From: Ophiobolus disseminans | Taxonomy: Eukaryota > Ascomycota > Dothideomycetes > Pleosporales > Phaeosphaeriaceae | Assembly (NCBI GenBank): GCA_010093685.1 | Contig: MU006248.1 | Coordinates: 62,001 to 126,000 of the forward strand | Direction of reading: 5' to 3' | DNA: 64,000 nt | Part shown: positions 51,401-62,923 of the stretch, piece by piece | Numbering within the stretch: the stretch's first letter is position 1 | Layout of the letters: every line of letters begins with the position of its first letter | Program-made: the position numbers and the translations under genes | The notes under the pieces: model-generated | The model's input: the letters and a program-made list of their open reading frames with translations, nothing else | What the model was told of the DNA's origin: nothing | The model's database searches: none

Positions 51401-54400
51401 GGGGATGGCCTCCGTTGCACGTATGAACTCCACAGGCTCCCGCGCATGCCCAAGGAAATTCTTGACACAGAAGTCTTCCTTTACGGCCAACCTGCCAAGA
51501 TAGCTCGACACCAGTTGTATCTTGGGAGGGTTGATGGTGACAGCAGCTACGACTTGCGCGAAGGGCTCCAGGATTGAGTCCATGGCGGCCGAGTGGAACG
51601 CGAATGGAACATCGAGTATCTTCGCCTTGTGTCCAGAGGACTTGCACAGGTCCACAAACTGTTTGAGTGCCGTAAGCGGTCCCGCAACGACGCAATCGTC
51701 AGTACTATTTTTACAGGCGACGGTGAGGCCTTCAAAGCGAGCAATCAAGCTTTCGGCTTTGGACGGCGCCAAGTTACAGGCTGCCATACCAGTGCTGTTT
51801 TGTTGGCACAGTTCAGCCATCAATTCTGCTCGTCTGGCGACGAGGAGCAAAGCATCATGGAGAGACAGGATGCCAACAGTCGCCAAAGCCGCGTACTCGC
51901 CGAGGCTGTGGCCTGTGACAACGTCTGGTACAACGCCCATGGATATCCACAACTGAGCAAGGCAGTACTCCAAGACGAAGCATGCGCACTGCGAAACGAT
52001 GATACGTTCTCTTAGCTCGAGCGCGTCGAGCCGGCCCAGATCTTCACTGATGAGAGCATCAACGGTCGGGAAACCCAAGCTATCAAGCGTTGCGTTGCAG
52101 AGTCGAACATTGTCGCGGAAGATAGGTGCGGTGGAAAGCAACTCTGCGCCCATGCCGGCGTATATGCTTCCTTGCCCGGAAAACACAAATGCGATGAAAC
52201 GCTTTTTGGATGGTGCTGCTCTGGAAGGGATCTTCACTTGTTGGAGTTTCCCGAAAATGTCTTCGCCAGAAAAACCAGAGACGGAAATACGGAATGCATC
52301 GAACTCTTGTCTGCGTGCATTTGCCGAATAGCATAGGCTAGCTAGCAGCGAAGTGCTTCTGCTCTGCTCTAGGTACTCACAATACCCTAGTCGCAGCTTT
52401 TCTAGAGCATCGGCAGTTTTTGCGGAGATGTTCAAGACTTGGCACGACCGTGGCGATGATTTGGAAATTTTGGAGGTGGGCTGGATATACTCCTCCAGAA
52501 TGACGGCGGCATTTGATCCAGCAGCTCCGAAGTTATTCAGCAAAGCCCTTCTAGGTCGGCCAGGAGCTGCTTTCCATTCCATGGTCTTTGTCGGGACTAG
52601 CATATTGTGCTCTGTCATCGATGCTAGTCGCGGATTTAACGTCTCATGTGCTGCCTGTTGTGGCACGCGCTGATGTTGCATCATGAGGATAAGCTTTGTC
52701 AGTCCGGCAGCACCTGATGCTGCCTCAGCATGACCAATGTTGCCTTTGATGGAAGAGAGTAGCAGTGGGGAGCTGGGGGGTCTTGCGGCTCCGAATGCAG
52801 CCAGAAGACTCTTGACTTCAGCGTAGTCGCCCGCTTGTGTACCGGTACCGTGTGCTTCAACGACGTCGATGGAGTTGGGGTCGATTTTGGTCTTTGTAAG
52901 CAGGGTGCTGAACAGTTTGGCCTGAGTATCCGCATCCGGATGCGTGATGGATGTGGCGGTACCGCACTGATTTACTTCGACTCCACGAATGACACCGTAG
53001 ATACGATCACCCTCGGCTACGGCGTCAGAGAGCCTCTTGAGCACGAAGAGTCCGCATCCTTCGGCGCGACAGTAGCCGTCTGCTGATGCGTCCCATGGCT
53101 TGCACTGCCCCGTTGGGCTGAGAAAATGTGCTCGGGAAAGGCCGAGGTACATCTAGAAGGTGATTAGCACATGGATCTGCAGGAGGGAGGACGCAAATCA
53201 ACTTACGTCCGGGCTTGAAATAACATTGACACCGCCGGCCAGCGCAGAGGTGCAGTCTCCAGCCTGCAAAGCTCGGCACGCCTGGTAGAGAGCGACCGTG
53301 GAAGACGAGCAGGCTGTGTCCACCACCACAGACGGTCCTTTCAGTTGATATGCATAAGCAATTCTGCCGCTGAGGAATGCGCGAAGTGTTCCCGGGCTGT
53401 AATAGACATCTATGTCATTGCGCGTGTTGTCAACATAGTCCAGTGTGGCTGCACCGACAAACACGCTGGTACTTTCCCTTTGGAATGAAGGGGTCGAGTC
53501 TGGTGCGTAGCCGGCGTCCTCCATCGCTTCAAACGCAGCGTGCAGCAATAGACGTTGCTGTGGATCCATGGACTTGGCCTCTCGCGGTGAAATCCGGAAA
53601 AAGTTGTTATCGAAGGCAAAAGGATCATCCAAGAAGTTGCCGTGTTTCGACCCCATCTTCCGCGAACTCTTGTTGTTGTCTGCGTTATCATCGTAGTAAT
53701 CGGAAATCGAAAACCGAGACGAAGGGACCTGATTCTGGTTTAGTCTCTCATTCCTGTATTCGCTTCTGGACTGGTAACCTCACCTCTTGAACAACGTTCA
53801 AACCATTCTCGAGCGTTTCCCAGAGTTGTTCGGGACCTTTGCCGGACGGATAATTGACACTCATGCCGACGATAGCAATGTCGTCATGCGAAGGCTCATC
53901 TGCAGGCTCGAAGTTGGTTATGCCGAGGCGAGAATGGGTCGACCTGCCATTAATGGCTCGCAATAATGATCTTGAGCTGGGTCCCATTGCCAGAATATTG
54001 CATCTCAAGTTGTTGTCCGCACTCAGCCTTTCGAAGGCGTCCTCCACCAGTTTCTCCGAAGCTAAGTTCCAATCGACTCGATGAACAAGTATGTGCTGGA
54101 GTATTGTTTCTAGCAGAGCAGTAGAAGATGTTCCAGCGTTGAGATACTTGCCGTCAACAGTCGAACGTACTGGGAATCGGAGGGCCTCTCTTGACGGAAG
54201 GGTGATACCTCGGCGATGCGCATCATGCAGAACTTCTCCGAGGGTATCCAACATGCACTCACCACCATGGTAATAGCCATGAATATTGGCAAAGCGGAAT
54301 GTGGCGTGCGTGGGTAGTTTCAGTGTCAGCTCGTGAAGCCTCTGCCCCTCTCCTGCGACGGAGATGGCCCGCTTGGACAGTAACGCGGATATACGTAGCG

Positions 54401-55051
54401 GTAGTGCTGGTTGTGCCTGCGATATAATTAGACGGTCAAAGTTCACGTGAAAGTGCGTGTAGATGTAACTCATGGTCTTACCGATTCGTTATACGCCGTT
54501 AGAAGTTCTTCTAGCTCTGAAACGGCAAGTCCCTGAACAGTCAATGACCAGGGAAAGCCTCTCGTCTCGTCATTTGATAATCTCTGGCAGAAGAGAGAAG
54601 CCCGCAGACCTATCCAAAAGGCAATGCGGAATCCAGTTGTTGCAATCTGCAAAAACTCTAGAGATCTTGGGTCTGGACACAGAGAGATGATGACTGCTGG
54701 GAGAATTCCCGAGCAGAACCCTGCCGACTCTAGGATTTCAGAGTTTCTCGTATGAGAATTTTCGACATACGAAAAGAACTCCAACAGCTGATGGACGTAC
54801 AGTGCAATCCCTTGTGCCACGGGATGGTCTTGTACCGTCGGGTTGGTGAGACTGCTGGGAGACGGGAAGAGGTGGACAATTCCTTCAACCGCTAGCTTTT
54901 CGGTGGCTGCCAGGTTACGAAACTCGACTGTTAGTGCCTCGTGACACGACTCAAGGAACCGGGCCGCCGCCTTTGACGTCGATAGGATGCGAACCTCGTC
55001 GAACGACAAACTCGACCCTTGGCCAGCAAAAAGAAGAATGTCTCTGCTCAT
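48457..55051 (-). CDS. Non-reducing polyketide synthase (SAT-KS-AT-PT-ACP-ACP-TE)
   Basis: Iterative type I PKS making an aromatic polyketide. Seven exons (55051-54482, 54416-53784, 53728-53207, 53152-51346, 51288-49102, 49021-48573, 48519-48457) give 2076 aa with every junction in frame. SAT: FAGQGS and active Cys in GFCSG, His in YYHGG. KS: VDTACSSS (Cys ~541), HGTGT (~676), NIGHAEAA (~716). AT: GHSLGEYAA (Ser ~991). PT: HEVSGAPLCPAS and FTDTLLHAAG supply the His/Asp dyad. Two ACPs carry GVDSLLTIEL and GVDSLLSIEL. The TE has GGWSFGG and a late GDHF. There is no methyltransferase or reductase domain, so the product is released by the TE, probably as an aromatic acid or by cyclisation. It diverges from the A-T-R gene at 55471. 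Confidence 0.95.
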
Positions 55052-55470
55052 TGTAATTGATACAGTGATGAGAGTATGAAAGACAGGTTCGTCAAAGATT
55101 ATGAAAGAACATATGTATAGGCAAATGCTCCAGGTGCAGAGCTGTATGGAAATATGAGTGCGTCGCACCAGAGAGCTGCTTGTAGCCCGGCATCTAGCCT
55201 TCCAGAGAACGATGGAGCATACTGAATAGTTGGTGTGGCGTTCAATGGCGGCTCCAGGACCAGCGTATACTGGGATTACGCGGGGCCCACGTACTTAATC
55301 CCGTCTCACGTACTCACAACTATCGTGTAGCGGTCACCCGAACCTACCTAAACGAGAAAGATAAGAACAAATTCAGCTACCAGTTAGCGAGTGTTGCTGA
55401 ACTTACGCGATCCTTCTGTCTCTTCGACTTCCTCGTGGCTCCCGCTTAACACACATGCACCAGAAGAACC
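55052..55470. promoter_or_regulatory. Bidirectional promoter of the PKS and A-T-R reductase genes
   Basis: A 419-bp interval between two divergent start codons. Such sharing usually means co-regulation in fungal clusters. I see no specific factor site that I can name with confidence. Confidence 0.6.
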
Positions 55471-58400
55471 ATGGGAGACTCGCAACAACGTGCGTTCCAG
55501 CGCGCAAAGTTCGATCCACTTGGAAAAAAACTCTCGAAAGACGACAATATACGTAGCTTACCGGACTTGATCGACTTCAATGCCCAGGTCAATCCAGGCC
55601 ATATATTTTGTGTCCAGGCATCAGCAAAGACTACTAGCAAGCCTGAGGGGGGCTTAGATGGAACCTATGGGTCGGATCGAATCAACTTCAAAGGTCTGAA
55701 ACACGCTGTGGATGCCTGCTCATACTGGCTTGAGCAGAATGTGGTGACGTACGAGGAGCTCGATGGGACAAGAGCGGGTCCTAGTCCAGTGGCACTCTAC
55801 CTGGAAAGCGATGTTAGCCTGTTCATTTATGTGGCAGCACTTCTTGCGCTGGGTGTTCCAGTCGTACTTTTATCAGCAAGACTAAGCGCCGAGAGCGTCC
55901 GTCACTTGCTAAGTGAGACAAATACTCGATCGATGCTAGTGTCGAAAAGAACAGAACGTCTCATGGCCCAAGACGTGGTGGACATTGCCGAAACAAAGCT
56001 TGCACCAAACTTTTTGGTCTTCCTCAAATCCAGTACTGTGAGCCATGGTCCTCCCAGGTCGAGCTCAAATGACGGCGATGCCTTGATCCTTCACTCCTCT
56101 GGAACAACAGGGCACCCCAAGCCCATCCGGTTAGCACACCGCTACATTCTTGGCTATGCCGCCTGCCACAGTTTCCCAGCAGACGAAGATGTGTCCTGGC
56201 CGAATCTCTCCACCTTACCGCTCTATCACGGCTTCGGGCTGCTGGCACCATGTCTCAGCCTCTCAATAGGTATGCCCTGCATACTACCACCACATAGCAC
56301 GATACCGGATGCGCATTCGACCGTGGAACTACTTTCGACCTTCGGTGCACAGTCCCTTATGACGGTCCCTAGCATCCTTGAGGATATGCTGTTCCTTGCA
56401 GGCGAAGCACGCGAAAACGCTATCTCCCTCTTGCGCCGCCTACGCCTAGTCGCTGTTGGCGGCGGTCCGCTAAGCCCAAACGCTCGTGACAATGTGATCG
56501 CTGAGGGCGTTAAGCTCGTCAATCACTACGGCGCAACCGAGATCGGCGCCATCGCACCCATTTTCCAGCCTGGCACCGATTATGACGCACGGTACCTGCG
56601 TCTCCGGAACGATTTGGGTCTACAATTACATCCTGTTATGGGGACAGAAGAGCCACAGCGCTTCAAGCTTGTTGGCTACCCATTCGGCTGGGGAGGTAGG
56701 GCCTTCGAGATCCAGGATGAGCTTATCAAGAAGCCTGACTCCAGCTCGGCGCACGTCGAGGTGCAGATCCTGGGCAGGTCCGACGACCTCGTCGTGCTTA
56801 GTAACGGCGAAAAGGTCATCCCACGCCACCTCGAGCAAGCCTTGGTCCAAGATAGCTCCATTAAGACTGCTGTTTGTCTGGGGCAGGGAAAGTTCGAGTT
56901 GACGGTACTGGTGGAACCTACAAGCTCGACGAAGGACGTGCCAGAATTCGTCGAGCACGTTTGGCAGCTTCTGTCTGAGCAGATAAATCCATCACTCGAT
57001 GCGCACGCGCGCATATCATCAAGGCAGGCTATCATCGTAAAGTCTCCTGGCAAAACCATTCCACGATCAGACAAGGGGTCCATCATGCGCAGCCAAGTCC
57101 ATGCCATCTTCGATGAGGAGATCCGCGCAGCATATGAGGCGCTAGAGCTCGAAAGCTTCAGCACGAGCGTGCCGTTTGACGTGGAGCGATTGGAGAGTAG
57201 CATTTGGGAACTTGTTGATAAAGTCATGAGCGAAAGATTGAGGAGCGGCTGGCAAACCGACGAAGACTTGTTTGAACTGGGAATGGACTCGTTGCAAGCT
57301 ACACGGTTGGCGCGCTTTTTGAACTCGGCAATTGAAAGCGCTTTTCCTGGGGTTTTCGATGTAAACCCACGACTGAAACCTGCTTTCATATACCAAAATC
57401 CCTCTCTTGCTCAGCTATCATCGGCTGTTGGCCGACTCGTCGGCAGAAAAAGCGCGGAAAGCGTGGATCGAACAAAAGATCGCGCATCGCGTATGCGGGC
57501 ACTTGTAGATGAGTATGTGAATACTCTCGACAATGATGAGGAGGTTCTTATAGCCGATGGTTCACTAGGCAAGAGAAATAGGCCAGGAGCAGTAGTTCTC
57601 TTGACTGGCTCCACAGGGAATCTCGGAGCGCATATGCTGAGTTGTCTAGCGCAGAGTGACCGTGTGTCGAACGTCATCTGCTTGCATCGTCACACCTTTC
57701 GAGACAGCAGTGAGGACGGCTTGCGAGCTCGTCAGGAAGATGTCAATGCCAGTGCGGGTGTAGCTCTCTCCCCTGATGAATGGAAGAAGGTCTCTTTCGT
57801 TGCTGCCAATACGCAGGCATCAGATCTAGGTATGAGCCGGAGTGAACTGGCGCAACTCGCGACCGTCGTGACCCATGTCGTTCATCTAGCATGGCCAATG
57901 GACTTCAATCGACAGCTCGCGAGCTTCCGCCCGCAGCTCAATATGCTGCAAACACTCATCCGGCTGCTTCGATTCGCACACAAAGCTCGTCCTCATGCAG
58001 AGCCGCCGCGACTGCTTCTAGCGTCATCAATTTCCGTTGTTCGACATCACCGCGAACATACAACATCGAATGTGGTTCCGGAGACATCGCTGGAAAATCC
58101 GCTCGTGACAGCGGAGATGGGATATGCTGAAGCTAAGTGGGTGTGCGAGCGTGTACTGCAGCTGGCGGCGAATGGAGATGAGAGATACACGCCCCTGATT
58201 GTGCGGATCGGGCAGCTCAGTGGGCCCGAGCGGGCAGCAGGCATATGGAAGACAGAAGAGCATGTGCCTGCATTGCTCAAGGCGTCACAAATGCTCTCTG
58301 CATTCCCATATCTAAAAGGAGTAGGTGTTCCTCTGAATTTTGCTCTGCGTTCGTATTGCTGACTCGAGTCAACACACAGGACTTCTCGTGGCTGCCTGTC

Positions 58401-58772
58401 GACCGTGCAGCTAGGTCGCTCGTCGATATTCTCTTCTATGGTGACGCTGCAAAATCTGCATATTACCACCTGGAGAATCCAATACGACAGCCATTATCTG
58501 CGTTGGGCGCATTCGTGGTGGAAGAGCTGGGGCTCAAGGAGGGGTGCATTCCCTTCGAGGCCTGGCTGGAACGCATGGCTGCGACTGGCCACGCCGCAAG
58601 CCTGGTAGACTTTTTCAAAAACAATTTCCAGGCTTTGGCGAGCGGCAATGTCGTGCTTGATACGCGCGCGACAAGGATGGCCTCGATACATTTACGTGGA
58701 AGCGGGGGACTGAGTCGAAATCTGATTGTGGAGTACGTCCGGAGGTGGAGAAGATCAGGATATCTTGCATAA
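55471..58772 (+). CDS. NRPS-like adenylate-forming reductase (A-T-R)
   Basis: Activates a carboxylic acid as the adenylate, loads it on a carrier domain and reduces it with NADPH to an aldehyde. Exons 55471-58320 and 58380-58772 join in phase 0 (LKG-DFSWLPVDRAARSLVD), giving 1080 aa. A domain: ILHSSGTTGHPKPIRL, NHYGATEIGAIAP, GRSDDLVVLSNGEKVIP. Carrier: LFELGMDSLQATRLAR. Reductase: VVLLTGSTGNLGAHML (NADPH Rossmann motif) and GYAEAKWVCERVL (YxxxK). No condensation domain is present. Next to an NR-PKS with a thioesterase, the expected substrate is the PKS-derived aryl acid. NR-PKS plus NRPS-like carboxylate reductase pairs are known in Aspergillus terreus. Confidence 0.93.
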
Positions 58773-59656
58773 CGATGTCAATCACATGCAATAGCGACTC
58801 ACTACCGTAGCAGCTAGTAGATCTTGGCTCAACTTAACAACCTTGGAAGTTCTACCTCTATAATCCTCATACTGAGCTCACGCACGACGACACTCATAAC
58901 TTTACATCTCCTAGTTTCAACAAGCAAAATGGATACTGGCTGTAGACATTTTAACCATCTTCCATACGGGATTCTCTCCGGGTTTGCACGCGCTGACAGC
59001 AGCTCTCAAGCAACTCATAAAGACAGCAGCAGCACTTATTCCGTCTTACTCCTTGGCCATTTCGACTTCTTTTCACTGTATTGCCTCTACCAACTGCATA
59101 ATTCTTAGCGTGTGGTACACATTGTTGTAGCACCTGGCAAACGTCCTATGCAGCCGGAAAGTCCGAGTCTTAATGCCGAGCTTATTTCCACGTGTAGCGC
59201 CGGATGTAGCCGCGTGCAGCAACCACCCGTTCAGCCCTGACTGTGATTGGAACAATATAACCGTCAAAGGTTTCACAGGTTGAATCAAAGTTGGGGCCGG
59301 AGTATAGCAGTTCCTTTATGCACCTAATCCTCTATGGGCCTCCGAAAATAATCGGCCTTCGCGCCCCCACGTGGCTTGCTTTCGGACCGGAGTATCCAAT
59401 ATCGCGATAGAGACAATGCCATCCCAAGAGTTTGGAAAGACGCTGTAAGGGATGTCTGCTTTGAAATGCGCCTCCTGTGTCATGTGTGCTACCCCTGTTC
59501 TTACGAAATGAAGTCCCTTCGAAAACGCTCGTTGCATCCGTCACTCATTTCTCAAATCACTGAGGCACAGTGCTAAGCGCACAAACGAAACGAGGTTCTT
59601 CATAAGCGCACTCCCACACTTTCGTAGCAAGTACCACGCCGTACTTTCTACCTACC
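58773..59656. other. Intergenic region, 0.9 kb
   Basis: No gene supported; open frames are short and without family features. It holds the 3' UTR of the A-T-R gene and the promoter of the MFS gene. Confidence 0.4.
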
Positions 59657-61636
59657 ATGGAATCCGAATCGCAGCTCAAACATAGTGGGGGCTCAAGCGA
59701 GCTATCTGCGGCGGAAAAGGCGGTGCCAGGCTCTCCATCCATTGCGCCCGAGGAAGAAGAGACTAGGAAGATTACAGGCGCACGGGTGAGTTGTTGAATT
59801 CAATGTTCACCACACTCGCGCTAATATCGCACTTAGTGGTATCTGTTTGTTTTCAGCACGCTGACCAGCATTTTTGTCTACTCTCTTGACAACACAATCG
59901 TCGCAAACATCATTCCGGTATGCTAGAACTGCGATAGAGAAACCACCGAAAAGAAGCTGACAATTGGAAAAGGTGATTGTCAATGATCTCAAGGCTGTAC
60001 AAGACCTGCCATGGCTCTCTGTTGGGTAAGTGCGCTATCGAAGTTATCTGCGGTCCGTACCAACATTCTGTCAGCTTCATGATTGGCGGTATGGCAACGG
60101 TGCTACCTTATGGCAAACTCTACGCCATCTACGACTCGAGATGGGTGTTCATCATCTCCACCGTGGTGTTCCTCGCCTCCTCCGCCCTCTGCGGCGCGGC
60201 CCCCACAATGAAGGCAGAAATTGTCGGACGCGTCTTCGCTGGCGCCGGTGGCAACGGCATGTACTTTGGCATGTTGGCGCTTCTCTCCATCCATACCACG
60301 TCGAGGGAACGACCACAATATCTTAGCTCAACCGGCTTCGTCTATGGTCTAGGTGCTGTTCTCGGTCCCGTTGTCGGCGGCGGTTTTGCACTCTGGAATT
60401 GGCGATGGGGATTTTACATTAATTTGCTGTTTGGAGCGATCCTCTTACCCACATACTTTTTCGTCATTCCATCGGCCAATCCCCAACCGGGCAAGACACA
60501 AAAAGAGAAGGCAGCCCAGTTTGACTGGGTCGGAACGGTCATCAGCGTCGGCGCCATCGTGACGCTGGTCATGGCGGTGAATCTGGGTGGTGCTCTTTAC
60601 CCCTGGGACAGCGGCTCTGAGATCGCCCTCATCGTCGTCTCTGCCCTCTTGTGGATCGCTTTCGCGGTACAACAAGTGTTTTGTATCATGACGAACACGC
60701 AGCAGCGGCTATTCCCAGTACACTTGCTAAAGCAAAAGATGCCGGTGCTGCTGTTTCTCACTTGCGTCTCTGGAGGTGCTGTAACCTTCCCTTCGATCAA
60801 CTACATCCCTATCTACTTCCAGTTTACACGCGGCGACACAGCTATCTATACGGCGCTGCGCATTCTTCCGTTCATTCTTCTGCTCATCACAGCGATGCAG
60901 ATGAGCGGTATTTTGATGACACGCTTTGGATGGTACAAGCCGTGGTATGTGCTTGGCACTCTTTCTTCATTAATCACGGCCGCGTTGATGGGTAAGTTTC
61001 CTCCTCTCACATTTGAAGACTTGCGCTAACAGCACAACCAAAGCCCACTACGTCAATCTGCATACAGCTGTCGGTGTATTCTATGTCATCGAGCTTTTCC
61101 TTGGTGCCGGTGCTGGCGCTTACACTCAATCATCATTTGCTGTCATCCAAGCTTGCGTCCCGGAAAGCGAGTCGGCCAATGGATTAGCGCTAATGCTAAT
61201 TGGTGAGCCCTCGCATCTTCATGTGAACTTTGAATCAAGCAACTAACTACTGTATCATCGTAGCCCAACTTGGTGGCATGGCGCTCGGCTCGTCCGTTAG
61301 TGGCGCTGTCTTCATCAACACAGCCCAGCGTGACCTCGCCAAGGTGATTCCTGGAGTACCCAAAGAGGAGATCGCCCAGATGATTGCCGGCGCCAGCAAC
61401 GACCTCATTGCTTCCCTATCTCCCGAGGTGCGCAGTGCCGCTTTTGAGGCCATCGTCAGTTCGTGGCAGAAAGTGTTCATCTGCATCTACGTTGCCGCTA
61501 TCGTCGGCTTCATTCCGTCTCTTTTGATGAAGGTGAGTCGACCCCTACGCATTCTCTCCGAATTGTTTTTTGATGTTAATATGTATCCTCTCAGAACGGC
61601 CGTGCGAACATCAAAGTATCCGCTGGTGGTGGCTGA
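59657..61636 (+). CDS. MFS transporter (14-helix drug/toxin exporter type)
   Basis: Plasma-membrane exporter, probably for the polyketide product. Seven exons (59657-59785, 59837-59917, 59973-60025, 60075-60991, 61044-61202, 61264-61532, 61595-61636) give 549 aa, all in phase. The N-terminal 45 residues are cytosolic and acidic. Helix 1 carries FVYSLDNTIVANIIP, the DNTIV motif of DHA2-type exporters, followed by VIVNDLKAVQDLPWLSVGF. Motif A-like GKLYAIYDSRWVF and motif C-like GAVLGPVVGGGFA-W.WRWGFYIN identify a drug:H+ antiporter. The last exon encodes only NGRANIKVSAGGG. It lies just downstream of the A-T-R gene in the same orientation, which supports cluster membership. Confidence 0.92.
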
Positions 61637-62227
61637 TCGACTTGACTGGAAAGGTCGGGGAGTAATGGCTGGAGTTTCTCAACATATGTGTCGTGGCATG
61701 TTTGCGTGTTTAAAGAAGGAAACAAGTAAATGGGATTTTGCATACCTGGCGAATCCAACAACGCGCAAGGCACAAAATTACAATTCACAAGCTGAGAATC
61801 CCCACCGGGGACAAATGCGCTCGAGCGGACCCACTTCCCTTTCGTTACTCACTCCATGCATTTCTCTCTCCACGTGTCGAAGACGCGATGTTTCATCAGT
61901 CATTTTGTTTGTGTAAACCGGGAGCATGGCCGGCCATAAAAGCAAAAATATGATTTATAGAAACATCAACTCGCGACCACAAACAATATCTTGAGGTGCT
62001 GCATTTACGCCGGGTTAAATATGCGGTGAGATTCTTGCAGGACCGGAGTAAAGTCGTCGTCGTCTCACTTCATCAAAGAAACATAAAACTTGTGTTCATA
62101 ATAGATCTGCGGAATATTAAAGTAGTGTTCTTAATACAGTTGCGGCGCAGCATCGCAACTCATTTGACGTCCCCCGTACTCCCTCTCCCCTCCCCTCCCC
62201 TCCCAACACCCCGAACCCCAATCCAAA
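61637..62227. other. Intergenic region
   Basis: 3' UTR of the MFS gene and promoter of the SnoaL-like gene; a CCCCTCC-rich leader immediately precedes ATG 62228. No gene supported. Confidence 0.4.
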
Positions 62228-62671
62228 ATGTACCCCCACCGCAAACACATCTACGAAATCTTCCTGCTCTTCGCCAAGCCCCAAGGCGGCGTAAAAGAAT
62301 GGTTCAAGCACGTCGACGACAACGTGCACTGGACTGTGACAGGCCAGCACCGTTTCGCCGGCACCTGGACCAACAAAGAGTCCTACTACAACGCGTCATG
62401 GGCAAAAGTCAACGCGCTGCTGCAAGACCCCGGCTACAGATTTGAAGTCCCGGGCGGCGAGGAGGGCATCATTGTGGGGCAGGATGGCTGGTCGACGGTC
62501 GAGTTGAAGACGATTGATGTGAAGACGAAGAGCGGGGTGCCGTATGAGCAGCATTATTCGTGGCATTGTAGGTGGAGTAGGGAGGGAAAGATTGTGGAGT
62601 TGAGGGCTTTTTTGGATTCAGATTTGTTGTTGAGGGTGTTGGGTGGGGAGATGGAGAAGCAGGGCTTGTGA
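62228..62671 (+). CDS. SnoaL/NTF2-like protein
   Basis: Single exon, 147 aa. N-terminal helix YEIFLLFAKPQGGVKEWFKHV is followed by DDNVHWTVTGQHRFAGTWTNKESY and a curved beta sheet ending in HYSWHCRWSREGKIVELRAFLDSDLL. This is the SnoaL-like (NTF2 fold) pattern. Members range from polyketide cyclases to proteins of unknown role. Its place beside a PKS locus invites a cyclase or tailoring role, but such proteins are also common as ordinary stress-related genes, so membership is uncertain. Confidence 0.8.
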   Translation: MYPHRKHIYEIFLLFAKPQGGVKEWFKHVDDNVHWTVTGQHRFAGTWTNKESYYNASWAKVNALLQDPGYRFEVPGGEEGIIVGQDGWSTVELKTIDVKTKSGVPYEQHYSWHCRWSREGKIVELRAFLDSDLLLRVLGGEMEKQGL

Positions 62672-62923
62672 ATGGTAGGAATAGAATGGAGAGTTAGGAG
62701 GTTCGGGTGGAGGAAGAGGCGCGTGGCCGTACTATCTTTGTGAATAGCCGCTCAGACGCGATTAAATGGTCATGTTATCAGAAACTAGGCTAGGCTGCTC
62801 TTTGAGATTTCGTTTCATCATTCTGATGAACACATGCGCAATCAGGGCACCCTCTTCTCTACTCAACTCCCCCAACGCGACGCGACGCGTGCCTGATCGC
62901 TCCATTTTGCCAGTAATGTGCCC

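Noticed and set aside
62228..62671. SnoaL-like protein as a proven polyketide cyclase of the cluster
   Set aside because: The fold is widespread and the NR-PKS already has a PT domain for cyclisation; membership was left open.
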